A stretch of 64,000 nt of DNA from GCA-003244245 sp963823755 (GCA_963823755.1 CAWGMP010000007.1:434001-498000); one strand, 5' to 3'; positions 6,888-16,505 are shown, numbered from the stretch's first letter. Notes: a model not told the origin generated them from the letters alone. Made by a program: numbers and translations.

Positions 6888-8837
6888 GTGGCCACGTCCG
6901 CGCGCGAACGAGCGCGCCATCCAGTCGGTGGGTGGTTGCTGGAGGGACTGGCTGAGCGGTCGAGCCGGCATCACGGCCCGCACACCCGGCCCGCTGCGGG
7001 GCACCGCAGGCATCGGTGGTGGAAGGTCATGTGCCTGACCGGTGTCGACTACTTCTCGACGTTGGGCTACCAGCCGGGCATCGCGGCACTGGCCGCTGGG
7101 GCCTTGTCTCCGGCGGCCACCCTGGTGCTCGTCGTGGTGACCTTGGCCGGCGCGTTGCCGGTCTACCGTCACGTGGCCGGGGAGAGCCCGCGCGGGGAAG
7201 GCTCGATCGCCATGCTGGAACAGTTGCTCCCGTGGTGGCGGGGCAAGCTGTTCGTGCTGGCACTGCTGGGGTTCGCCGCCACCGATTTCTTGATCACCAT
7301 GACGCTCTCGGCGGCCGACGCGACGGCTCACCTGGTACAGAACCCCTTCGCTCCGCAGATTCTGCAGGGAAACAACGTCGCGATCACTCTGGTGCTGCTG
7401 GCGCTGCTGGGCGGGGTGTTTCTGGCCGGTTTCAGCGAGGCGATCGGCATCGCGGTCACCCTCGTCTCGATCTATCTGGCGCTGAACCTGGTCGTCGTCG
7501 TGGTTTCGGCGGTGCACCTGTCCGCCCATCCCGCGCTGGTCCTCGATTGGTCCCGACTGCTGGTCAGCCGGTATCCCGATCCGCTGCTCATGGTGGCGGT
7601 CGCGCTGCTGGTGTTCCCCAGGCTCGCCCTGGGCCTATCCGGGTTCGAAACCGGCGTGGCAGTGATGCCCCTCATCGAGGGCGACGACGGCGACACCGAG
7701 GAGCAGCCGGCTGGCCGGATCCGCGACGCGCGCAAGCTTCTGACCACCGCCGCTGTGATCATGAGCGTGTTCCTCCTCGCGACGAGCGTCGTGACCACCT
7801 TGTTGATTCCGCCCGACGCGTTCCGGTCCGGTGGCCCTGCTAACGGGCGCGCGCTGGCTTTCCTGGCGCACCAGCAGTTGGGCGACGGTTTCGGCAGCCT
7901 GTACGACGTGAGCACGATCACGATTCTGTGGTTCGCCGGCGCCTCGGCCATGGCGGGGCTGCTCAATCTCGTCCCGCGGTACCTGCCCCGCTACGGCATG
8001 GCCCCGCACTGGGCCCGGGCAGTACGCCCGCTCGTGCTGGTTTTCACCGCGGTCGCCTTCCTGGTGACCATCCTGTTCGACGCCGACGTCGACGCTCAGG
8101 GCGGCGCCTACGCCACCGGTGTGCTGGTACTGATCACCTCCGCCGCCGTCGCCGTCGCGCTGTCGGTGCATCGCGCCAGGCGGCGTATCAGTACCGCCGT
8201 GTTCGCCGTCATCGCGGCGGTCTTCGTCTACACCACCATCGCGAACATCATCGAGCGACCCGAAGGGGTCAAGATCGCGGCCTGCTTCATCGGCGGCATC
8301 ATCGTCGTGTCGTTCGTCTCGCGGATCATGCGGGCGTTCGAGCTGCGGGTCACCGCAGTACACCTCGACGAGACCGCCGAGCGGCTGATCAGTGCGGGCG
8401 CGCCGGGCCCCCTCCGCATCGTCGCCAACGAGCCCGATGCCGGTGACGCGACCGAATACCGTGAGAAGACGACCGAGGAACTGACTCACCACCATATCCC
8501 GGACCCCGACGGGCTCGTGTTCCTCGAGGTCACCATCACCGACCCATCCGAGTTCGAAACCGACCTGCACGTCAGCGGCGCCCACCGGGAGGGCTACCGC
8601 GTCCTGCGCGTCGCCAGCCCCGCCGTCCCCAACGCGATCGCCGCCCTGCTCCTGCGCATCCGTGACATCACCGGCGCCGCACCGCACATCTACTTCGACT
8701 GGACGGAGGGCAACCCGCTGCTGCACCTGCTCCGTTACCTGTTCTTCGGCGTCGGCGAAGTCGCCCCGGTCACCCGGGAGATCCTTCGCCGGGCCGAACC
8801 TGATCCCCACCGTCGACCCATCGTCCACGTCGCCTGA
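6888..8837 (+). CDS. APC-superfamily permease (649 aa)
   Basis: A polytopic membrane protein: a basic, His/Arg-rich N-terminus of about 45 residues, then the permease start (MCLTGVDYFSTLGYQPGIA) and about a dozen hydrophobic segments from residue 45 to about 480. A soluble C-terminal domain of about 165 residues has alternating helices and strands (LRIVANEPDAGD to HIYFDWTEGNP). The layout matches large actinobacterial APC-family permeases annotated as amino acid transporters, with some KUP-like features. The substrate cannot be told from sequence. The start is GTG 6888. It is 51 bases after the RsbW-like gene on the same strand, so co-transcription is possible. Confidence 0.75.
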   Translation: MATSARERARHPVGGWLLEGLAERSSRHHGPHTRPAAGHRRHRWWKVMCLTGVDYFSTLGYQPGIAALAAGALSPAATLVLVVVTLAGALPVYRHVAGESPRGEGSIAMLEQLLPWWRGKLFVLALLGFAATDFLITMTLSAADATAHLVQNPFAPQILQGNNVAITLVLLALLGGVFLAGFSEAIGIAVTLVSIYLALNLVVVVVSAVHLSAHPALVLDWSRLLVSRYPDPLLMVAVALLVFPRLALGLSGFETGVAVMPLIEGDDGDTEEQPAGRIRDARKLLTTAAVIMSVFLLATSVVTTLLIPPDAFRSGGPANGRALAFLAHQQLGDGFGSLYDVSTITILWFAGASAMAGLLNLVPRYLPRYGMAPHWARAVRPLVLVFTAVAFLVTILFDADVDAQGGAYATGVLVLITSAAVAVALSVHRARRRISTAVFAVIAAVFVYTTIANIIERPEGVKIAACFIGGIIVVSFVSRIMRAFELRVTAVHLDETAERLISAGAPGPLRIVANEPDAGDATEYREKTTEELTHHHIPDPDGLVFLEVTITDPSEFETDLHVSGAHREGYRVLRVASPAVPNAIAALLLRIRDITGAAPHIYFDWTEGNPLLHLLRYLFFGVGEVAPVTREILRRAEPDPHRRPIVHVA

Positions 8838-8905
8838 CAGCGGTGCCCTGACCAGGGTCAGTGGTTCGCCTAGGCGCATCGGTCAGCTCCGAATAACGTG
8901 GGTTC

Positions 8906-10123
8906 GTGGTCTTCGACGTGGAACGCGCCCGCCGCGACACTCCGGGTACGACCCGGGTAGCGCACCTGAACAACGCCGGGGCGGCGCTGCCACCGTCCCA
9001 AGTCACCGACGCGGTCATCGCCCATCTCCACCGGGAGGCCGACAACGGGGGGTACGAGGCCGCCGAAGCCGCCGCTGAGCAGGTGCGGGCGACGTACACG
9101 GCGATCGCCCGATTGATCGGCTGCGAGGTGGACGAGGTCGCGGTCGTGGAGAACGCGACCCGGGCCTGGGACATGGCCTTCTACGCCATACCGTTCAAGC
9201 CTGGCGACCGCATCCTCACCGCGCACGCCGAGTACGCCAGCAACGTCATCGCCTTCCTTCAGGTCGCGGGACGCACCGGCGCGGTCGTGGAAGTCGTCGA
9301 CGACGACGAGCACGGCCAGCTCTCGATCGCCGACCTGCGCCGTCGCCTTGAGGACTGCGGCCGCGGGGAGGTGAAACTCATCGCCATCACCCACGTGCCC
9401 ACCCAGGGTGGGCTGGTCAATCCCGCCGAGGAGGTCGGCGCGGTCGCCCGCGAGGCCGGGGTGCCGTTCCTCCTCGATGCCTGTCAGTCAGTGGGCCAAC
9501 TGCCCATCGACGTCGAACGTATCGGCTGTGACCTGCTCTCCGCGACCGGTCGCAAGTTCCTGCGCGGGCCACGTGGCACCGGCTTTCTCTACGTGCGTCG
9601 CTCGATCCTCGACGATCTCGAGCCGCCGTTGCTCGACATGCACGCCGCAACATGGACCGCGCCGGAGCGCTACGAGATCCGGCCGGACGCGCGGCGCTTC
9701 GAGAACTGGGAGACCAACTACGCCGCCAAGATCGGTCTGGGGGTCGCCATCGACTATGCCTTGTCGTGGGGACTGGACGCCATCGAGGCACGCGTCACCG
9801 CTCTCGCCGAGAATCTGCGTGCGCGGCTGCGTGCCGTCGACGGCGTCCATCTCCACGACCAGGGCCAACGCCGCTGCGGCATCGTCACCTTCACCATCGA
9901 CGGCGTACCCGCTCAGGATGTGCGGAACCGCCTTGCCGACTCGAGGGTGAACACCAGCGTCTCCCTCGCCAGCTCAGCTCGCCTGGATCTGCCCCGCCGG
10001 GATCTGCGCGAACTGGTCCGCGCCTCGGTGCACTACTACAACACCGACGACGAACTCGACCGCCTCATCCACGCACTCCCCGTGCCACAACAGCCCTTTC
10101 TAGGATCCCTCGGAGATCATTGA
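8906..10123 (+). CDS. Class V aminotransferase / cysteine desulfurase-like PLP enzyme
   Basis: A fold-type I PLP enzyme of 405 residues. HLNNAGAALPP opens the domain, THVPTQGGLVNP contains the His that stacks on the cofactor (about 163), LLDACQSVGQLPID holds the PLP-binding Asp (191), and ATGRKFLRGPRGTGFLYV holds the Schiff-base Lys (217). The glycine-rich RGPRGTGF loop is normal. The family includes cysteine desulfurases, isopenicillin epimerases and ergothioneine lyase (EgtE). No ergothioneine or Fe-S gene is adjacent, so the substrate remains open. The start is GTG 8906. It stands alone after the permease, separated by 68 bases. Confidence 0.8.
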   Translation: MVFDVERARRDTPGTTRVAHLNNAGAALPPSQVTDAVIAHLHREADNGGYEAAEAAAEQVRATYTAIARLIGCEVDEVAVVENATRAWDMAFYAIPFKPGDRILTAHAEYASNVIAFLQVAGRTGAVVEVVDDDEHGQLSIADLRRRLEDCGRGEVKLIAITHVPTQGGLVNPAEEVGAVAREAGVPFLLDACQSVGQLPIDVERIGCDLLSATGRKFLRGPRGTGFLYVRRSILDDLEPPLLDMHAATWTAPERYEIRPDARRFENWETNYAAKIGLGVAIDYALSWGLDAIEARVTALAENLRARLRAVDGVHLHDQGQRRCGIVTFTIDGVPAQDVRNRLADSRVNTSVSLASSARLDLPRRDLRELVRASVHYYNTDDELDRLIHALPVPQQPFLGSLGDH

Positions 10124-10145
10124 CCGATCGTGCTACGGGATGCCA

Positions 10146-10400
10146 TTACGTTCCGAGTGCGATGTCCCCGTGGGACAGCCGCTCGAGGAGTTGCTGGACG
10201 GCGACGGGCACGGTGAAACCGGTGGGTCCGACGCTGACGCAGGTCCAGCGCCCGTCGCTGACCACGGGCACGCCGGCCTTGGCCATGCTCTCCACCAGAT
10301 CGCCCGCAAGGTATCTGTGGCGGGAGTCCCAGACCCGTTGACGGTCGGTCTGGTCAAGAGTCGCCCACCACTGATGGGCGAGTTGCAGAGCGTTACTCAT
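10146..10400 (-). CDS. Small hypothetical protein (84 aa)
   Basis: The start at ATG 10400 is set by AAGGTGG about 6 bases upstream. The protein begins with an aromatic helix (LAHQWWATLDQTDRQRVWD) and ends in a moderately hydrophobic half containing GVPVVSDGRWTCVSVGPTG. No domain is recognised. It lies on the same strand as the 110-aa gene upstream, 171 bases away; both could form a small operon of unknown function. Confidence 0.5.
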   Translation of the reverse strand: MSNALQLAHQWWATLDQTDRQRVWDSRHRYLAGDLVESMAKAGVPVVSDGRWTCVSVGPTGFTVPVAVQQLLERLSHGDIALGT

Positions 10401-10571
10401 CGCGGAACCACCTTCTGCGTAGTCGTTGTTGAGCCGAAAGCTCGACGAGAGTGCAGGCGGGGGCGGCACGATCCGCGGGCACGCTCGCAGGGCCACGGCT
10501 GGTCTATTGAGCGCCGTTGCCCGCGAGCCATTATTGGCCCGGTATGGCGGGGTCCCCCCGCCGCGATCGTC

Positions 10572-10904
10572 CTACCGGGCAGTGAGATTGCCGCCGGCGG
10601 TGGCGGTAGTGATGTCGAACAGTTGTTGCGAGAGTTGACGCTGGGTTGCGACGAGCTCGTCAGCGACCTGGCGCTGAGCCTGGAGCAGCTTCTCGAAGGG
10701 GTCGTAGGCGAGGGAGACCATCGTCGCGTCTGTGAGCGTGCTCTGGGCCGTGGGGCCGAACTTGCGGGCCAGGTCAGCCCATACCTGCAGCGACCTCAGC
10801 GACACATCCTGCCCTTGACGTACGAGCTGGACCATGTACTCCGGCGCCGGCTGACCGGTCGGGTTCGCGTCGGCGAGCGGGTAGTGATCGAACTGAGTGG
10901 ACAT
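10572..10904 (-). CDS. Phasin-like small helical protein (110 aa)
   Basis: From ATG 10904 (GGGAG just upstream) the product starts MSTQFDHYPLADANP and continues as an amphipathic, Gln/Ala/Leu-rich helix bundle with VSLAYDPFEKLLQAQRQVAD, a pattern like phasins and other surface-coating helical proteins. No catalytic motif is present. Longer frames upstream to 11084 lack a good start and would run into the permease gene. The phasin comparison is by composition only. Confidence 0.5.
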   Translation of the reverse strand: MSTQFDHYPLADANPTGQPAPEYMVQLVRQGQDVSLRSLQVWADLARKFGPTAQSTLTDATMVSLAYDPFEKLLQAQRQVADELVATQRQLSQQLFDITTATAGGNLTAR

Positions 10905-11031
10905 GCTGATGCTCCCGGGGTCTCGGATCACGAGGATGCTGGGTATGCCGTCCACCCCCCACCGTTGCCACGGTTGACGAAGTGTGCAACCGCCATCACG
11001 ATAAATCGAAGTAACGATCTGTGTTCGACCG

Positions 11032-12669
11032 TCACGCGGTCGTGAGGTCGGGTTGCACCGCAATCTCGCGCTCGTCGGCCGCAACGGCAGCGGCGACTCG
11101 GTGGCTGGGCAGGCTCAGCGCCACGGCCAGGTAACAGATCACCAGGCTGAAGGCGGCCACCACGCCCAGGTCTATCCACTCGGGGATGGCCTTCGTTCCA
11201 CCGTATCGCCCGAAGTAGGAGATCACCGCCAGACCGGTGAACCACGGAAGGATCCAGATCAGCGACCGCGGGTCCAGCGGCGGTCGCTCGATCGGGCGGC
11301 CCACCGCGTAGGAAATCCCGAATATCACGTACCCGGCAGCGATGGCCAGCATCAGCTTCTCAACCGTGGTCCATGACGTCCAGTAGATGATCTCGTTCGC
11401 GGCGATGAAAGCCAGCGGTGCCAGAAAAGGAACTGCGGGCACCCGGTACGGGCGGCGACGTTGGGAGTCGGCCTTGCGCAGGGCCAGCAGGGTTATCGGT
11501 GCGAACGCATACATGATCACTGTCGCCGAGGTGACCAGTCCGACCAGGCTCTGCCAGCTCGGGAACGGGAGGAAGCAGATCAGACCCACGACGAAAGCCA
11601 GGATGATCGAGGTGTACGGGACGCCCCTACTGCTGATCTGGCTGACGCCCTTGGGAAGGTAGCCGGCGTGGCCCAGCGCGTAGGACAACCGCGCGGAGGT
11701 GCCCACATAGATCAGGCCGGTGCCGGCCGGTGAGATGAACGCATCAACGTACAGGATGACGGCCAGCCAGCCCAGCCCCAAACCGGTGGCCAGGGTCGCA
11801 TACGGTCCGAAGTCGCCCTTGCCGACCGGGTTGGCCCATCCGTGTACAAGGTTGCCGGGATTCAGCGCCCCGACGAAAGCGATCTCCAGCGCCAGATAGA
11901 GCACGGTGCCCACAACCACCGCGCCGATCACCGCCCGAGGCACGTTACGTTGCGGGTCCCGCGCCTCGCCGGCTAGCTGCGCGGCTTGTTCGAAGCCCTG
12001 CAACGCGAACACCACACCCAGCGGCAACGCCGCGAGCACCCCGTGGGCACCGTAGGGCGCAAAACCGCCACCGGCGGTGAAGTTCGAACCCCGGAACGAC
12101 ACCACGATCAACACGACGACCGTCAGTACCGGCACAGCCACCTTCCACAGCACCGCGATCCTGTTGCTCTCCGCCAACCACCGCACCCCGAGGATGTTGA
12201 TGACGGTGAACAGCAACATCAACCCGGTGGCCACGCCCAAACCCCTGGTAGTGAGCGCTCCCACATCGTTGATCAGCCCGTGCCACTTGTGGTCCAAGTA
12301 ACTGAGCGCGGCCTCCACCTCGATCGGGGCGATCGTCACGGCCTGGAGCCAGGCCACCCAGCCGGCCGTGAACCCCCCCAGCGAGCCGAACGCCAACCGC
12401 GGCCAGCGCGCGGTGCCCCCGGCGAAAGGGTAGGCCGCACCGAGCTCCGAGTGCACCAGCGCCAGCAGCACGATGATCACCCCCGCGAGCAGCCAGGAGA
12501 CGATCGACGCCCCGCCAGCCGACGTGGCCGCCGTCAGCGCGCCTAGCAGCCAGCCCGACCCGATGATCGAGCCCAGCGAGACGAACATCAGGGCCATCAG
12601 ACCGACTTCGCGCCGGAAACCTGGCTGTGCGTCGGCCGTCGACCTGCGCACGGACGTTTGCGCCATCAT
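11032..12669 (-). CDS. APC-family amino acid permease
   Basis: A classical 12-13 helix amino acid/polyamine permease of 545 residues. The family's first-helix signature SLGSIIGSGWLLG is present, followed by SWLLAGVIIVLLALVHSELG and PFAGGTARWPRLAFG (helices 2-3), and a C-terminal tail of about 35 polar residues. The substrate is unknown. ATG 12669 is chosen because a GGGAG box sits 9 bases upstream; an ATG and a GTG immediately before it are possible. It is divergent from tatA with about 175 bases between. It shares no obvious operon with the small genes downstream. Confidence 0.85.
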   Translation of the reverse strand: MMAQTSVRRSTADAQPGFRREVGLMALMFVSLGSIIGSGWLLGALTAATSAGGASIVSWLLAGVIIVLLALVHSELGAAYPFAGGTARWPRLAFGSLGGFTAGWVAWLQAVTIAPIEVEAALSYLDHKWHGLINDVGALTTRGLGVATGLMLLFTVINILGVRWLAESNRIAVLWKVAVPVLTVVVLIVVSFRGSNFTAGGGFAPYGAHGVLAALPLGVVFALQGFEQAAQLAGEARDPQRNVPRAVIGAVVVGTVLYLALEIAFVGALNPGNLVHGWANPVGKGDFGPYATLATGLGLGWLAVILYVDAFISPAGTGLIYVGTSARLSYALGHAGYLPKGVSQISSRGVPYTSIILAFVVGLICFLPFPSWQSLVGLVTSATVIMYAFAPITLLALRKADSQRRRPYRVPAVPFLAPLAFIAANEIIYWTSWTTVEKLMLAIAAGYVIFGISYAVGRPIERPPLDPRSLIWILPWFTGLAVISYFGRYGGTKAIPEWIDLGVVAAFSLVICYLAVALSLPSHRVAAAVAADEREIAVQPDLTTA

Positions 12670-12843
12670 CACAGTCTCCCTCAACAGGCCAGCGTGATCC
12701 GGAGCAGTATCCCCCGGTTGGCGGAGGTTCGGGAGGGGTCGGATTCACGGGCAGCACAACGGGCTGAACCCAGACCGACCGGGGCGAGTATGTTGAGTGT
12801 TCGTGTCAAGCGTGGTAGAGCGAGGCTGAACAGGGAGGCTGCG

Positions 12844-13101
12844 ATGGGCGAGTTCAGTCCGTGGCATTTGTTGATCTTGGCGGCAGTCCTCGTGCTGCTG
12901 TTCGGAGCCAACAAACTGCCGCAGATGGCCCGTTCGGTGGGTCAGTCGATGCGGATCTTCAAGGCGGAGACCCGAGCTCTGTCAGGCGAGAAAGAACCCG
13001 AACAGCTACCTCCGACGACCAGCTCGCCACCTCCGGCCACCCAGACTTCCCAGGCACAGGCTCCGCAGACACATCTGCAAGAGAAGCCTCCTGCCGGCTA
13101 G
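12844..13101 (+). CDS. tatA: Twin-arginine translocase subunit TatA/TatE
   Basis: 85 residues: a short periplasmic N-terminus (MGEFSPWHLL), one membrane helix (ILAAVLVLLFGANKLP), the conserved hinge and an amphipathic helix (MARSVGQSMRIFKAETRAL), then a Pro/Gln/Thr-rich tail. The FGANKLP turn is the Tat hinge ('FG..KLP'). It forms the oligomeric pore for folded proteins with TatC, which is not in this window. GGGAGG 5 bases before ATG 12844 fixes the start. It stands alone and convergent with the pst operon, with 20 bases between the stops. Confidence 0.88.
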   Translation: MGEFSPWHLLILAAVLVLLFGANKLPQMARSVGQSMRIFKAETRALSGEKEPEQLPPTTSSPPPATQTSQAQAPQTHLQEKPPAG

Positions 13102-13121
13102 CTGCATCGGCAAGGGTGACA

Positions 13122-13520
13122 TCAATCGTTGTGTGGTAGGTCGAAGATGTAGCCGACTCCGCGGACCGTTCGAATGCGAGTCGGCTTGTCCGCATCATTC
13201 TCGATCTTCGTGCGGATTCGACGAATGTGCACCTCCAGGTAGTTCCGCACGTCCGCACGATCAGGACCCCATGCGTTGTCCAGCAGCTCACGCCGGGTGA
13301 CGACCCGACCGGCATTGTCCATCAGCTGCTGCAGGATCACGAACTCCTTGTGTGCCAGGTGAACCGGTATCCCTCGGACGAGGAGCCTGTGCCCGTCGAG
13401 CTGCAGCTCCACGTCACCGACTCGCAGGATCCGCAGCCGTCCGAGAGTCTGGGGGTCGACTGACAGGTAACGTCCTGCCTCCGGTGCGTTCGCCTGTCCC
13501 CAGTTCTCGATCGATGACAT
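13122..13520 (-). CDS. Winged-helix DNA-binding protein without receiver domain, last gene of pst operon
   Basis: 132 residues. About 30 unrelated residues are followed by a complete OmpR/PhoB-type winged helix: LAHKEFVILQQLMDNAGRVVTRRELLDNAWG, the recognition region NYLEVHIRRIRTKIENDADKPTRIRTVRGVGYIF and the closing wing. The receiver domain that carries the phosphoacceptor Asp in ordinary response regulators is absent. Its ATG overlaps the pstB stop by one base (TGATG), so it is translated with the transporter. A role in phosphate-responsive transcription is inferred from context; without a receiver it must sense its signal another way, or act constitutively at the level set by the operon. 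Confidence 0.8.
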   Translation of the reverse strand: MSSIENWGQANAPEAGRYLSVDPQTLGRLRILRVGDVELQLDGHRLLVRGIPVHLAHKEFVILQQLMDNAGRVVTRRELLDNAWGPDRADVRNYLEVHIRRIRTKIENDADKPTRIRTVRGVGYIFDLPHND

Positions 13521-14296
13521 CAGCCGAACCGTCCCGAGATGTAATCCTCCGTAGCTTTCTCTCGCGGGTTCGAGAAGATTTTCTCCGTCTCGTCGAGTTC
13601 GACGAGACAGCCAGGCTTACCAGCGGCCGGAAGATTGAAGAACCCGGTCTGATCGGATACCCGAGCAGCCTGCTGCATATTGTGGGTCACGATCACGATC
13701 GTGTAATCTTTTTTCAACTCCCCGATCAGGTCCTCGATCGCCAGCGTGGAGATCGGATCCAGCGCCGAGCAGGGCTCATCCATGAGCAGAACATCGGGTT
13801 GCACCGCGATGGCTCGCGCGATGCACAACCGCTGCTGTTGCCCGCCGGACAGGCTGCCGCCAGGCTTGCCGAGCCGATCTTTGACCTCGTTCCACAGGTT
13901 TGCGCCGCGTAGCGATTGCTCGGTCACCTCGTCTAATCGAGCCCTATTTCGCTCACCCTGCAGCTTGAGGCCGGCAACCACGTTGTCCCGAACAGACATC
14001 GTCGGAAACGGGTTGGGCCGCTGGAACACCATACCGACCGCGCGACGCACGTCCACGGGATCAACACCGGGTCGGTAGATATCCTCCCCATCAAGCTCCA
14101 CCCGGCCCTCCACCCGCGCCCCTGGGATCACCTCGTGCATCCGATTGATCGTGCGCAGCACGGTCGATTTGCCGCAGCCCGAGGGACCTATGAACGCGGT
14201 GACCGCCTGCGGTGGCACCGATAGGTTCACGCTCTGCACAGCGTGGAACTTTCCGTAGTAGATATCGACGTCCTTCATGTGAACATTTTTGGCCAT
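13520..14296 (-). CDS. pstB: Phosphate ABC transporter ATP-binding protein PstB
   Basis: 258 residues, full length. Walker A GPSGCGKST (37-45), Q-loop VFQRPNPFPTMSV (the Pst-specific 'PNPFP'), signature LSGGQQQRLCIARA, Walker B LLMDEPCSALDP and the H-loop IVTHNMQQA. It energises inorganic phosphate import through PstC and PstA. It follows pstA by 18 bases. ATG 14296 is chosen; an ATG six codons later is also possible. Confidence 0.95.
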   Translation of the reverse strand: MAKNVHMKDVDIYYGKFHAVQSVNLSVPPQAVTAFIGPSGCGKSTVLRTINRMHEVIPGARVEGRVELDGEDIYRPGVDPVDVRRAVGMVFQRPNPFPTMSVRDNVVAGLKLQGERNRARLDEVTEQSLRGANLWNEVKDRLGKPGGSLSGGQQQRLCIARAIAVQPDVLLMDEPCSALDPISTLAIEDLIGELKKDYTIVIVTHNMQQAARVSDQTGFFNLPAAGKPGCLVELDETEKIFSNPREKATEDYISGRFG

Positions 14297-14314
14297 GGCA
14301 GATCCAATTTTCAG

Positions 14315-15367
14315 TCAGCTGCGGACACTCGCGAGGCGTGCGACGACTCGCGCGATGATGTTGAGGGCCAGGACGATCAGTATCAGAACCAACGCTGCCG
14401 CCCAGGCTCGATTGATCGCCGCCTCGTTGGGTAAACCTGCCTCACCGAATACGAACAGCGGCAGCGAGGCCTGCGCTCCGGAGAAGGGATTGAAGTTGAG
14501 CGCAGGGTTCCCGAACACCGTGAGCAGCAGTGGCGCCGTTTCCCCGGTGACCCGCGCAACAGCGAGCATAACCCCTGTCGAAATTCCGGCCAGCGCAGTG
14601 GGTAGCACAATACGCACCACGGTGACCCACTTCTGCACACCTAGTGCATAACTACCTTCACGAAGGCTGTCCGGAACGATCTTCAGCATCTCCTCGGCCG
14701 ACCGGACAACCGTAGGCAGCATGAGGATCGTCAGCGCCAGGGAACCGGCGAATCCAGAGAAGCTCCGACCCAACACCAGGATCCACAGTGCAAAGATGAA
14801 CAGTCCCGCAACAATCGACGGTAGGCCAGTCATCACATCGACGAAAAAACTCACCACTCGACCGAGCCGACCGGCACTGTATTCCACCAGGTAGATCGCG
14901 ACCAGCAGACCGAACGGCACCGACATCAGGGCCGCCAGACCTACTTGCTCAAGAGTGCCGATGATGGCGTGATAGATGCCACCCTCGGGGTCCTGCTCAG
15001 CGACTCCGCGCATCGTGTGGGTGAGAAAGGAGCCGTTGAGAACTGTCATTCCCTTTGTGATGGCGAATCCGAGTACCGCGACAAGCGGCAAGATCGCAGC
15101 ACAGGTGCATGCCACCACCAAGCTGGTCATCAGCCGGTCCATTGCTGCGCGCCTGCCCTCGACCAGGCCCGACACCGCCGTCTGCGCAATGAGGTAGAGA
15201 CCAGCCGCGACGAGCGGAAATCCAACCAGACTCTGCGTCGACGTCGCTGCAAACAGGATCAGCGTGGCCGCGATCGCACCGACCGCGATCACACCGAGCG
15301 ACCAGCGGGGCAATTGCACCCGGACCAATGCGGAACTCGCCGTGGACGTCTCCACCACCTGCGTCAT
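14315..15367 (-). CDS. pstA: Phosphate ABC transporter permease PstA
   Basis: 350 residues with six or more hydrophobic segments and the binding-protein-dependent permease EAA loop (SAEEMLKIVPDSLREGSYALGVQKW) that docks on PstB. MTGLPSIVAGLFIFALW is the Pst family motif. The N-terminal 90 residues hold two extra hydrophobic segments, common in actinobacterial PstA. The ATG overlaps the pstC stop (ATGA), so the two permeases are translationally coupled. Confidence 0.93.
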   Translation of the reverse strand: MTQVVETSTASSALVRVQLPRWSLGVIAVGAIAATLILFAATSTQSLVGFPLVAAGLYLIAQTAVSGLVEGRRAAMDRLMTSLVVACTCAAILPLVAVLGFAITKGMTVLNGSFLTHTMRGVAEQDPEGGIYHAIIGTLEQVGLAALMSVPFGLLVAIYLVEYSAGRLGRVVSFFVDVMTGLPSIVAGLFIFALWILVLGRSFSGFAGSLALTILMLPTVVRSAEEMLKIVPDSLREGSYALGVQKWVTVVRIVLPTALAGISTGVMLAVARVTGETAPLLLTVFGNPALNFNPFSGAQASLPLFVFGEAGLPNEAAINRAWAAALVLILIVLALNIIARVVARLASVRS

Positions 15368-16428
15368 GATGCCCGTCCCCGACCACGGGCCAGCGCTCTC
15401 GCCCCGAAATTGACGATCAATGTGATGATGAACAGGACGAGGCCCGAGGCGATCAGCGCGCCCCGGCCCACGGCGCCGGCCTCACCATAACGGTTGGCGA
15501 TATTGGCTGCGATAGTGTTACCCCCCGGTTCGAGGATATGGAGGCTGATCTCGTAGTTCGCCGACAGCACCAACGCTATCGCGATCGTCTCTCCTATTGC
15601 ACGACCAAATCCGAGCACGGTCCCACTGATAACGCCCGAGCGCCCGTAAGGCAGGATTGCCATACGCACCATCTCCCATTTGGTTGCGCCGATCGCCCAG
15701 GCCGCCTCGATGTGATCCAGCGGCGTCTGAACAAATACCTCCCGGGAGATCGCCGCAATGATCGGGATCACCATCACCGCGAGCACCACGGCCGCAGCGA
15801 AAATCGATTTTCCATAGGTACCGTTGGACTCGAAAAGCGGAATGAATCCGAGATAATGATTCAGGAACCTCGACGGTGCGACGATATTGGGGACAAGGTA
15901 GATCAGTCCCCACAACCCGAAGACAACACTTGGCACCGCCGCCAACAAATCCACCACGTAGGACAGCGGACGGGCCAACCACGACGGTGCATAATGGCTG
16001 CTCGCCAGCGCCACTCCGACGGCCACGGGCACACTCATCAGCAACGCGAGCAACGACGTCAGCACACTGCCGAAGGCCAGCGCCGCGATACCGAAGGAAG
16101 AAGGTATACCGTCTGGAGACCATTCCAGAGTGGTGAGAAAGCTGGTGGAATCCGCTTTCAGCGCGGGAACGGCTTGGAGCACGAGGAATACTGCGATGGC
16201 GGCCATGATGACCAAGAGCAAGATCCCGGATCCTTGGGCCAACATCCGGAAAATCGCATCACCGCGCCGGCGAGGCCGGCGGCCGAGATCTCCGATGGAC
16301 TCACCGATGGGAGGTGGAGCGCTCGTCGTCGATTGCTTCCCGGCTGGCGAAGAAGACCGAGCTCCGCGGCTTTTCGGGACCCGTGCGGACGAGGCCATCG
16401 AGACCCCTGCACATTCCGGTTCGTCCAT
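15364..16428 (-). CDS. pstC: Phosphate ABC transporter permease PstC
   Basis: 354 residues. A 55-residue Ser/Arg-rich cytoplasmic N-terminus comes before the first helix, then the permease core with LLAAVPSVVFGLWGLIYLVP and the EAA loop (VFVQTPLDHIEAAWAIGATKWEM). It pairs with PstA to form the phosphate channel. GAGGA 7 bases before ATG 16428 supports the start. The gene begins 77 bases after the pstS stop, a gap that may allow mRNA processing so that more PstS than channel is made. Confidence 0.93.
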   Translation of the reverse strand: MDEPECAGVSMASSARVPKSRGARSSSPAGKQSTTSAPPPIGESIGDLGRRPRRRGDAIFRMLAQGSGILLLVIMAAIAVFLVLQAVPALKADSTSFLTTLEWSPDGIPSSFGIAALAFGSVLTSLLALLMSVPVAVGVALASSHYAPSWLARPLSYVVDLLAAVPSVVFGLWGLIYLVPNIVAPSRFLNHYLGFIPLFESNGTYGKSIFAAAVVLAVMVIPIIAAISREVFVQTPLDHIEAAWAIGATKWEMVRMAILPYGRSGVISGTVLGFGRAIGETIAIALVLSANYEISLHILEPGGNTIAANIANRYGEAGAVGRGALIASGLVLFIITLIVNFGARALARGRGRAS

Positions 16429-16505
16429 GTTACATCCTCATTGTGAGCGTTCCTGACAGGCGCGACGGCCCGGGCGTGGCCATACGGAGTCACGCCCGAG
16501 CAATC

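Noticed and set aside
7635..8879. Long minus-strand frame under the APC permease
   Set aside because: Hydrophilic Asp/Gly/Gln-rich translation, mirror of the membrane protein's GC-rich codons.
12658..12843. Longer TatA start
   Set aside because: Would add unrelated basic residues; the GGGAGG box and the usual TatA length choose ATG 12844.
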